Source: Defluviitaleaceae bacterium (lineage in GTDB: Bacteria > Bacillota > Clostridia > Lachnospirales > WQUN01). Taken from it: a DNA stretch of 40,318 nt. The position numbers and the translations under genes were made by a program. Location: the NCBI GenBank assembly GCA_009785615.1, contig WQVX01000007.1:1-40318 (forward strand). Direction: 5' to 3'. Below are positions 1 to 6,407 of the stretch, piece after piece; positions within the stretch are counted from its first letter, which is position 1; the number at the start of each line of letters is the position of its first letter. The notes under the pieces are model-generated. The model ran no database searches. It was given only the letters and a program-made list of their open reading frames with translations, and was not told the origin of the DNA.

Positions 1-215
1 AGGTATTATTAAATTGAAGGGTAGGAAACGAAAATCCAACAAATAATAAAAGCGCGTAGGGATAATGACAAAGTTCGTCATAATCACTCACGCGCATAAA
101 TTCAGCTTTAGGATAATCCTATGGGGGGCACCACATACAAATCTGTAGCAATACACAAAACAAACCTCATTTACATTCGACGATATCCATACTAAAGATG
201 CACCAAAAATATGGA
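1..215. other. Intergenic start of window, no gene seen
   Basis: No open reading frame with a ribosome site is visible. The only structure is an imperfect inverted repeat at 52-95: GCGCGT pairs with ACGCGC, and the inner arms around GATAATGAC pair partly. It could be a terminator remnant or an operator belonging to sequence left of the window. There is no T-run directly after it, so terminator function is not supported. Confidence 0.3.
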
Positions 216-244
216 TTGAAAATAAAGTCAGTTTATAGTATACT
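216..244 (+). promoter_or_regulatory. Sigma-A promoter for a small RNA
   Basis: TTGAAA at 216-221, a 17-base spacer and TATACT at 239-244 form a strong housekeeping promoter. The predicted start at about 251 lies exactly where a block of GC-rich, hairpin-forming sequence begins. There is no ORF with a ribosome site until 620. Confidence 0.65.
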
Positions 245-250
245 AACAGC

Positions 251-366
251 GTTGCAGCGGCAAGCTAAACTTGTGCCTGTGAGTGATACGAGTAATCACC
301 TACAGCCTCCGTGACACCCCTGGTAAGGTGTCGCGGACGTTGCACCGAAAGGCAAGCCTTTTTCTA
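251..366 (+). ncRNA. Structured small RNA candidate upstream of an AbiL-like pair
   Basis: Direct reading gives three hairpins in about 115 nt. CAAG/CTTG flanks CTAAA near 263-275. An 11-bp stem at about 273-304 has one mismatch (GTGAT/ATCAC core extended by CTGT/ACAG). A 10-bp stem has arms 309-318 and 327-336, closing an 8-base loop, with a G-U pair. A short AAAGG/CCTTT hairpin with a T-run follows at 347-366 and could terminate it. It has its own promoter. I do not recognise the family; it does not match the riboswitch classes I know. It sits 250 bases before the ATPase/RloB defence genes and could be their cofactor, a leader, or unrelated. Confidence 0.5.
347..366 (+). terminator. Short terminator of the upstream small RNA
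   Basis: AAAGG-CAAG-CCTTTTT forms a short stem followed by a T-run. It is weak by itself, but it is placed where the structured block ends. The stretch 367-619 that follows is very AT-rich, with no recognisable gene or convincing promoter. Confidence 0.4.
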
Positions 367-619
367 AGTTTTCATTTCAAAAACATTCTAACACTTTCCT
401 AGGAATAGTTCAAGCTATTATTTCATTTTTTTGTAAATTTTTGTGATTTCAAATTATGTTCATAGCAAATTTAGCGTGATTTTTAACGGAAGTTCATATA
501 AAATAATAACCGCAGGTAAATTCATAACCATTTGCGAATGTTGTTGCTATGATTATGGAAATAATAGTAATGCAAATTAAAGTGAACGCAATGCAGAAAA
601 TAGGAGGTGCGCAAGTAAT

Positions 620-1915
620 ATGTTGGTTGAATTTAGTGTAGAAAACTTTCGTTCTTTCAAAGATAAAGTTACGTTTAGTATGCTTGCATCTGAGGTCACT
701 GAACATGAAGATACAAATGTAACCACCCTTGATGATGGCACACGACTATTAAAGTCGGCAGTAATTTATGGGGCAAATGCTTCCGGAAAAAGCAACTTAA
801 TGTTAGCTATGGCATATATGTCTGACTTCGTTTATAGGTCTTACTATATGCAGCCGGATGAACCCACGAAAGTTATTCCATTTAAATTGGATGCAGATTG
901 CAAAGAAAAACCAAGTAAGTTTGAGGTGATTTTTTATTGTGATGGCATAAAATACGCATATGGGTTTGCAGTAACTAACAAAGAAGTGCCGGAAGAATAT
1001 TTATATACTTTCAAAAGTGAAACTGATGAATTGCAAATGCTTTTTTCACGAGATGCTACAAACGAAAAAGAATATGATTTTCCTGATGGAGAAGATAAAG
1101 GTTTATTAGAGAATCTATGTCAATTTAATGCTCGTAACAAACTCTATCTCTCAACTGCTGCTTTACTAAATTACAAAAAAATTACCAATATTTACAATTG
1201 GATGTGTGATTTTACTCTTCAAATTTATAACTTTATTCAAACTTTTAACACCTCGTATAATATTCTGCGTGATGCTGCTTATTATGATAAAAATGCAGAC
1301 GTAGCTAAATCAGTGCCTATTGTCAATAAAGCTATAGAATGGGTTAAAGAAATTGATACTGGTATAAGCGAAGTAACTGTTGTACAAAATCCTGATTCAT
1401 TTGATGATGACTTCTTTAATAATACCACCATGGAAAAATATATTAAATTACTGAATAACTTCAAAACTATGCGTGAGATTATGAATTCTGATGGAAGTCG
1501 TTCTAAATTTGAATTTAAATTTTTTGACGATGAATCACTGGGTACTAGTAATTTCTTTACTATTGCAATAGCTGTGGCAGAAAAAATGTCATATGGAGGC
1601 ATAATTTTAGCAGATGAATTGAACGCTGAGCTACATGTGTTTTGGACAAAGCGTATTGTAAGTTTTTTTCATGATGCTAAAAACAACCCTCTGCATTCTC
1701 AATTAATATTCACTACTCATGATACGGGTCTCCTTGACTTAGATTTATTTCGCCGTGATCAAATATGGTTTACAGAAAAAAGCCCTGATACCAGTGCTAC
1801 AGATATTTTTTCGTTATACGATTTTGGAGATAAAACAGACGTAGATGTTAAAAAAGGGTATCTTTTAGGTGTTTATGGAGCTATTCCTTTTATTAGAGGT
1901 GGCTCAAATGTCTAA
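620..1915 (+). CDS. AAA/ABC-type ATPase of an AbiL (RloA-like) defence pair
   Basis: This is a 431-residue P-loop ATPase of the AAA_15/AAA_21 type used in abortive-infection and OLD-like systems. The N-terminus (LVEFSVENFRSF) is typical. Walker A is GANASGKSN at residues 51-59. The ABC-like signature is near ESLGTS. Walker B is IILADELN with D332 and E333, and the H-loop is TTHD with H367. The start is set by AGGAGGTG 11 bases upstream. It overlaps the next gene, which encodes an RloB-family protein, so the two are translationally coupled. Family knowledge: such ATPases sense phage and control a nuclease or effector partner (AbiL; compare PARIS AriA/AriB). The exact system name is inferred from gene pairing. 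It acts in the cytoplasm. Confidence 0.8.
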   Translation: MLVEFSVENFRSFKDKVTFSMLASEVTEHEDTNVTTLDDGTRLLKSAVIYGANASGKSNLMLAMAYMSDFVYRSYYMQPDEPTKVIPFKLDADCKEKPSKFEVIFYCDGIKYAYGFAVTNKEVPEEYLYTFKSETDELQMLFSRDATNEKEYDFPDGEDKGLLENLCQFNARNKLYLSTAALLNYKKITNIYNWMCDFTLQIYNFIQTFNTSYNILRDAAYYDKNADVAKSVPIVNKAIEWVKEIDTGISEVTVVQNPDSFDDDFFNNTTMEKYIKLLNNFKTMREIMNSDGSRSKFEFKFFDDESLGTSNFFTIAIAVAEKMSYGGIILADELNAELHVFWTKRIVSFFHDAKNNPLHSQLIFTTHDTGLLDLDLFRRDQIWFTEKSPDTSATDIFSLYDFGDKTDVDVKKGYLLGVYGAIPFIRGGSNV

Positions 1916-2546
1916 AAAACCATACATTTCCCCAAGAAAAAGCAAGCAAAAAACTCCTCGCCCGGTTGTAATTATTGTTTGCGATGCAAAAAAGACTGAG
2001 CCAATTTATTTTAGCCATTTCAAAAACAAAAAGCGGGATAAATTAATAGATGTTAAAGTCGTAAAAAGTGCCGCTGGAAAGTCCTACGATGCTATAATAA
2101 AAAAAGCTATTGAAAGTGCCAAAGGCGTAGAGGGCAAATGTACTGTTTGGTGTGTATCTGATACTGATGTTAACCACAATATTCCCAATGCTATGGACGC
2201 TAAAAATAAACAACTAAAAAAATATGTTGAAGATGCCAAAAAGCATGGTTTTGAAATCGCTTTATCCAATCCGTGTTTTGAATTTTGGTTTTTGCTACAC
2301 TTCACATATACAGCAGCTAACTTGAAAGACTATAATGCCGTAGTAAACGAATTAGTTGCATATTTGCCTGATTATCAAAAAAATAGTGATGTTTACGATA
2401 AATTATCAAATAGGCAAACAACTGCTATAGATAATGCAAAAAAGCTGAGGCGTCACTACGAAGAAGAACAAAAAACACCCAATTTATGGGATGTATCCGT
2501 TAACCCTTATACCGATGTTTACAGACTTGTTGAGTCTCTTACATAA
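1908..2546 (+). CDS. RloB-family (TOPRIM-like) effector of the AbiL-like pair
   Basis: A 212-residue protein. I place the start at ATG 1908, which gives MSKKPYIS, because AGAGGTGG precedes it; the eight-base overlap with the ATPase stop implies coupled translation. The RloB hallmark is IVCDAKKTEPIYF (residues 23-35), where most relatives have an EG-x-x-TE motif. An SDTD motif follows at residues 84-87, with acidic D85 and D87. Together these look like the acidic centre of a TOPRIM-type nuclease fold. The first acidic residue here is Asp (D26) rather than Glu, a conservative change. Expected role: toxic or nucleolytic effector released or activated by the ATPase during phage infection. Biochemical activity is inferred. 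Confidence 0.75.
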   Translation: MSKKPYISPRKSKQKTPRPVVIIVCDAKKTEPIYFSHFKNKKRDKLIDVKVVKSAAGKSYDAIIKKAIESAKGVEGKCTVWCVSDTDVNHNIPNAMDAKNKQLKKYVEDAKKHGFEIALSNPCFEFWFLLHFTYTAANLKDYNAVVNELVAYLPDYQKNSDVYDKLSNRQTTAIDNAKKLRRHYEEEQKTPNLWDVSVNPYTDVYRLVESLT

Positions 2547-2565
2547 GATTGTGGTGATGTTTCCC

Positions 2566-2611
2566 AAAAAAAGCGAGGCTTTATCATTAAAATAGAGCCT
2601 TGCTTTTTTTA
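2566..2611 (+). terminator. Terminator of the AbiL-like operon
   Basis: AAAAAGCGAGGCT pairs with AGCCTTGCTTTTTTT, with one G-U pair across a loop of about 14 bases, giving a strong Rho-independent terminator 20 bases after the RloB stop. Confidence 0.85.
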
Positions 2612-2716
2612 GAGGCTGTTTAAAAGCTCTCCAAAATGGGATAATTAGTTAAAAGCGCAATGAGTGTCTGATTATGCCAAAATGCAAAACCGCTTAAAAT
2701 CAAAAGAATTTTCATG

Positions 2717-2745
2717 TTGATTTTTCTGACGAAACAGCATACAAT
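2717..2745 (+). promoter_or_regulatory. Promoter of the type III toxin-antitoxin locus
   Basis: TTGATT at 2717-2722, a 17-base spacer and TACAAT at 2740-2745. The predicted start at about 2752 lies just upstream of the tandem repeats, so the repeats, hairpin and toxin form one transcript. Confidence 0.7.
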
Positions 2746-2770
2746 AATATTGTGCCGAAAGGCATTAAAA

Positions 2771-2864
2771 ATGTTGCCCGCTCTCTGATATGCGGCATAT
2801 AAATGTTCGGAATAAAAATGTTGTTCGCTTCCCGGTATGCGGCTTACAAGTGGCTGGGATAAAA
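2771..2864 (+). ncRNA. CptI-like RNA antitoxin made of two 47-bp tandem repeats
   Basis: Two head-to-tail 47-base units (2771-2817 and 2818-2864) begin ATGTTG and end GGRATAAAA. They share TATGCGGC at the centre and differ at about a third of positions. They lie directly between a promoter and an attenuating hairpin upstream of a CptN-like toxin. Repeats of about 40-50 nt, roughly two per locus, placed before a terminator and then the toxin, are the defining layout of type III systems of the CptIN family. There the toxin cuts the precursor into single-repeat RNAs that bind and inhibit it. A partial third unit may precede (around 2752-2770). It has no coding potential: the ATG at each unit start lacks a ribosome site. 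Confidence 0.8.
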
Positions 2865-2875
2865 ATGATTATTGC

Positions 2876-2909
2876 AGGGCTTCGCCTTTTATGTGCGAAG
2901 CCTTGTTTT
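2876..2909 (+). terminator. Attenuator hairpin between RNA antitoxin and toxin
   Basis: AGGGCTTCGC (2876-2885) pairs with GCGAAGCCTT (2895-2904) and is followed by GTTTT. A leaky terminator at this exact place sets the ratio of antitoxin repeats to toxin message in type III loci. Confidence 0.8.
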
Positions 2910-2927
2910 ATGGATAGGTGCATGAAC

Positions 2928-3458
2928 ATGGATAGTGGAAGATTTTGCTTTCTGGCAGACCGATATTATGAGGATTTTCCGGACGAATACCTTATGCGTA
3001 ATAAGGAAGTTGTTGACGGCGTATTGCGTGACCGCCCTTGTTTTTTCGTGTTCCAAGATAGCGTAACTCCTGAAATTTTATGGCTTGTGCCAATTTCATC
3101 AAACTACGCAAAATATAAGGCGTTGTATGATAAAAAGGTGGAACGGTATAAAAAGTGCAACACTATTCGTTTTGGTGAGGTGCTAGGCAAGCAAGCCGCC
3201 TTTCTTATTCAGAATATATGTCCTGTCACAAAAGAATACATTCGTGAAGTTTACGTTGATAAAAACGGCGTTGAAATACAGATTGATGGCAGGATTGCCC
3301 AAGATGTTATTACCAATGCTCGTGAGGTTCTTGCCATAAGTAAGCGTGGTACAAAGATTATTTTTCCTGATGCGAACGCTATACATAAGGCATTGTGTGA
3401 ACGAGTTGTTTCGGCTAAATCGGAAAAGGCTCTGGCCGGTTCGGTTGAATCTGTGTAA
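2928..3458 (+). CDS. cptN: Type III toxin, CptN-like endoribonuclease
   Basis: This 176-residue protein resembles CptN toxins: FCFLADRYYEDF near the start, then ILWLVPISS, then a KxxxYKKCNTIRFG stretch, then GKQAAFLIQNICPVT and a basic RGTKIIFP near the end. Family knowledge: ToxN/AbiQ/CptN toxins are RNases held inactive by repeat RNAs and released during phage attack. An upstream in-frame reading frame runs through the repeats and hairpin, so I set the start at ATG 2928, with GGATAGG about 9 bases upstream; ATG 2922 is possible. It follows its own repeat RNA and attenuator. With the AbiL-like pair just upstream it makes a small defence island. An exact functional match to ToxN rather than CptN is not excluded. 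Confidence 0.8.
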   Translation: MDSGRFCFLADRYYEDFPDEYLMRNKEVVDGVLRDRPCFFVFQDSVTPEILWLVPISSNYAKYKALYDKKVERYKKCNTIRFGEVLGKQAAFLIQNICPVTKEYIREVYVDKNGVEIQIDGRIAQDVITNAREVLAISKRGTKIIFPDANAIHKALCERVVSAKSEKALAGSVESV

Positions 3459-3512
3459 ATGCTTTATTACAGCCACAAAAGTTCCGGTTGAATTTTCCCA
3501 AATCTACATTTC

Positions 3513-4580
3513 CTAAGCTTGCTCATACTGCTTTTTTAGCTCTTGGATACGTGTGCGGCTGGTTTCGCGGTTACGTGCATTTTCATCTTCAATAGCCTTT
3601 GTTTCTTTAAGGCCGGTCATAATAACCTTCCAGGTTTCTTCCATTGTTTCCAATTTAATGCTTGGCGCACCTGCCATACGTGCAATCTGTTGACTTTGGC
3701 TTGAAATATTTTGCGCATTTTTTAGCATCATCTCATTGGTACGCGCATCCAATTCTGCCATAGAATCTGCTACTAACTTTTGACGCTTTGCGGCTATAGC
3801 CTGAATCAAACCATTTTTAAAAACCGGGATTGTTACTACAAATGCCGAATTTATTTTTCCAATTAACTTTGTATTTCCACGTTGCAACATCCTAATTTGT
3901 GGGGCAGTTTGAAATGCCACTTGCTTTGCCATTTCCAAGTCAAAGGCTCGCTGCTCCAAAAGATCAATAGCATTGCGCATTGATTCCATTTCTATCATTG
4001 CCATTTGATCGCCGTTTCTTGCACGCTCTTCTAAAGATGGAAGGGCATGAAGCTTCAGCTCTTCGGCCTTTAATTCTGCCGCTGCAATATATTTTTCTAA
4101 AGCAAAAAAATAGTTGTAATTTTCGTGATATAGCTCTTCCAAAATTTTAGTTGAGCTTTTCATTTCTGTTTCATATTTTTTAATTTCAATGTAAATTTTA
4201 TCAATTTCAGATCCCATGGTCTGATATTTTTCCAAAACCTTATCCATCATATTTTTTCCCCTGTTGAAAACACGAGAAAGTAGCCCCTTATCTTCTGTAA
4301 AATCTTTTGGATCAAACTTATCCATAACTTTAGTCAAATTTTTAATTAATGCACTTGATTCTTCCATGCTTGAAGATTTTGTTGTAGCCAATATGCGGTC
4401 TGCAAAGCCTGATATTTTTAAAGATGATTCTTTTCCAAATTCAATTAGTGAAACCTGGTCTTTTATATCAATTGACTGTACAAGTTGCCGCACTTCCGGG
4501 CTGTTTCTAAGTTCTTCTTTCAACTTATTAGGATTGTTTAAAACCTCTTCTTGCTTATCTAATGTTGTTACTAAATCCAT
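3513..4580 (-). CDS. telA: Toxic anion (tellurite) resistance protein TelA/YceH
   Basis: A 355-residue, highly charged, helical protein with long coiled-coil stretches. It has TelA hallmarks: the segment SLIEFGKESSLKISGFAD near the N-terminus, the IYIEIKKYE region, and the C-terminal IKLETMEETWKVIMTGL followed by a basic RETSRTRIQELKK helix. ATG 4580 is chosen because GAGAGG lies upstream; the reading frame continues further without a site. It follows yceG by 29 bases, the Bacillus yceG-yceH order, and diverges from a Ca2+ ATPase-TerD operon. Family role: Ter-linked response to tellurite, envelope or metal stress; the molecular mechanism is not settled. Cytoplasmic, as no signal or membrane segments are seen. 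Confidence 0.88.
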   Translation of the reverse strand: MDLVTTLDKQEEVLNNPNKLKEELRNSPEVRQLVQSIDIKDQVSLIEFGKESSLKISGFADRILATTKSSSMEESSALIKNLTKVMDKFDPKDFTEDKGLLSRVFNRGKNMMDKVLEKYQTMGSEIDKIYIEIKKYETEMKSSTKILEELYHENYNYFFALEKYIAAAELKAEELKLHALPSLEERARNGDQMAMIEMESMRNAIDLLEQRAFDLEMAKQVAFQTAPQIRMLQRGNTKLIGKINSAFVVTIPVFKNGLIQAIAAKRQKLVADSMAELDARTNEMMLKNAQNISSQSQQIARMAGAPSIKLETMEETWKVIMTGLKETKAIEDENARNRETSRTRIQELKKQYEQA

Positions 4581-4609
4581 TTTTTTTATATCCTCTCTGA
4601 AATGTGTTC

Positions 4610-6181
4610 TCATTTACTTACAAGTTTATTAAAAAAGCTTTTTACTGCTTTTTTATTTCTTGTTACACGGCACGACAAGTCTAGTTGCTGTTGGTGGCTT
4701 TCTTCAAAACTGATATCTTCAAGCCAATGACTATCAAATAAACCGGAGTCTACATGCAATTCTAAATCTCTTTGCCCTGTTGGGTTAAACAAGATGATAT
4801 CCATTCCCAGTTCATTAAGTAATAATATACGGGCGGCATCTGAACGAGAAAATTCGCCCGATTTCCCATCATTAAAAATTACAAACTTAGGTACAGTTTG
4901 AGAATAGTCATATTGCTGCAATATTTGAAGAATATTCGCCGGAATCTCCAACGCTTGTGAAAATAAGTAAAGTTCTATATCCTCATTTGTGGCCTTTTTC
5001 AAATGAGCTTTTTTTACATAACGTGAAATAGCACTTACCAATCCAATCTGTAACCCTTTAGGCAAATGACCATATTTCCACCAATCCGCTTTAATCAATT
5101 TATTGCTATCTAGTGTTCCGTTAACAAGCATTTTCTGAAAATGGAAGCGATGATACCCTTTCACATCATCAGAAAATGGAAATTTATGCACATCTATTGT
5201 TAGCTCAGATTCCACCAAGTCTCTATATCTATGAGCGTAATCTACACGATCTTTGGAAACACCACAGATTTTTGAAAAAAGCACAGGTACATAAACTGTC
5301 TCATTTTTAACTTCAAAGCTAGGGCGTATAAAAGCCTTTGCTTCGCTAATTAGCCGTACTTCATCATAGGTTGTATGCAATGTAATTGAATGGGGAGAAT
5401 AATCTCTAAATTGCCATGGCTTAAACAAATAAGTACCGTCCTGATGCAGCATTTGCTCTAATTCGGCAGAAGCTTTTTTTGCAACAGTCGCTTCACGCAT
5501 AGGCTTGGACGTTGGAAGAGGTTCTAATGCTAAGGTGTTCGGATAACTTTGAATAGAAATTTCGATGCCCTCTAAAGCAGGCGAAAAAATATTTTTCCCT
5601 TCCGGATGAAATACAAGCACATCCAGCCCCAACAACATTAAAAAATAAAGGAAATAAACCTCACTTTTTGTTGCATCCCCATACCAGATAATTTTATTTG
5701 TAAAATCCTTCAAATAAGTCCACGACCATTTTATTGTATCAGTTAAAACTCGGCTTAAATCTTGGTGAAAAAGCCCTTGGTGCCGACTTTCAAAAGTTTT
5801 AAGTAATTGAGTGTACATACTACGAAGATGGTCATAATAAGTATGCTCCTTTAGAGGAAGCAAAGATTTACCGTCAATAAAGGCTATAAAACGATTTATT
5901 GACATGTTCTTGTTTTCCCTGTGAAAGTTCATAAGCTGCTGAATTTCTTGAAATCGCTTGTTATCTATATGCTTGTCCAAACTACCACTTGTAAAAACTT
6001 GAACATCGTCCCGATCATAAACCATGTTATAAAGAAATTCTTTATAAGTAAATACATCCCAAGGTGTTCCCAAGATTAAGCCCGCAACTTGAGTGTATCC
6101 TTCCCTTTCCGGCAGAGGCTTATTAAAAGCCTCTTCCCAGTTGGATGCAGATATTGGAAAGGGTTGTATGTTAAATTGCAT
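4610..6181 (-). CDS. yceG: YceG-family Ter-associated protein
   Basis: A 523-residue protein of the YceG family, the usual genomic partner of TelA. I recognise the N-terminal NWEEAFNKPLPEREGY and, further on, paired similar blocks: IIWYGDATKSEVYFLYFLMLLGLDVLVFHPEG, and near the C-terminus FVIFNDGKSGEFSRSDAARILLLNELGMDIILFNPTGQRDLE written in full-length order. These look like an internally repeated alpha/beta fold. ATG 6181 is preceded by GAGAGGTGA, and the promoter at 6255-6283 rules out the upstream in-frame start. Known families give it no biochemical activity. Context says it acts with TelA and the TerD proteins in a stress module. Confidence 0.85.
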   Translation of the reverse strand: MQFNIQPFPISASNWEEAFNKPLPEREGYTQVAGLILGTPWDVFTYKEFLYNMVYDRDDVQVFTSGSLDKHIDNKRFQEIQQLMNFHRENKNMSINRFIAFIDGKSLLPLKEHTYYDHLRSMYTQLLKTFESRHQGLFHQDLSRVLTDTIKWSWTYLKDFTNKIIWYGDATKSEVYFLYFLMLLGLDVLVFHPEGKNIFSPALEGIEISIQSYPNTLALEPLPTSKPMREATVAKKASAELEQMLHQDGTYLFKPWQFRDYSPHSITLHTTYDEVRLISEAKAFIRPSFEVKNETVYVPVLFSKICGVSKDRVDYAHRYRDLVESELTIDVHKFPFSDDVKGYHRFHFQKMLVNGTLDSNKLIKADWWKYGHLPKGLQIGLVSAISRYVKKAHLKKATNEDIELYLFSQALEIPANILQILQQYDYSQTVPKFVIFNDGKSGEFSRSDAARILLLNELGMDIILFNPTGQRDLELHVDSGLFDSHWLEDISFEESHQQQLDLSCRVTRNKKAVKSFFNKLVSK

Positions 6182-6254
6182 AATTTTGTCACCTCTCAAT
6201 TGACCGCAGGTTTTAGCGTAATTTGACATTTGTCTTATTATGCCTGTCCGCTCT

Positions 6255-6283
6255 ATTATAGAGTGTAAATGATTTTTTTTAAA
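6255..6283 (-). promoter_or_regulatory. Promoter of yceG-telA
   Basis: Read on the minus strand: TTTAAA at 6283-6278, a 17-base spacer and a perfect TATAAT at 6260-6255. Predicted start is about 6248, giving a leader of about 67 bases before yceG. The -35 box is weak (4 of 6), so an activator is possible. Confidence 0.6.
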
Positions 6284-6407
6284 CCAGCAAAAAATGTACG
6301 ATTGCAATTTTTGTGATATTATGTAAATATAGATAAAGTTACACTAATTATTTTCATTTTTTGCAAAATGTTGTTGTAATTACTCGAATACAGGAGAGAG
6401 ATATAAT

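Noticed and set aside
52-95. Imperfect inverted repeat GCGCGT...ACGCGC as a terminator
   Set aside because: No T-run follows on either strand and no gene end is visible, so only noted as structure.
251-366. Upstream RNA as a retron msr-msd or a known riboswitch
   Set aside because: No reverse transcriptase nearby and no match to riboswitch cores I know; left as an unassigned RNA candidate.
2771-2864. Tandem 47-bp units considered as a CRISPR array
   Set aside because: Units are directly adjacent without spacers, only two copies, diverged, and placed between a promoter and a type III toxin; no cas genes nearby.
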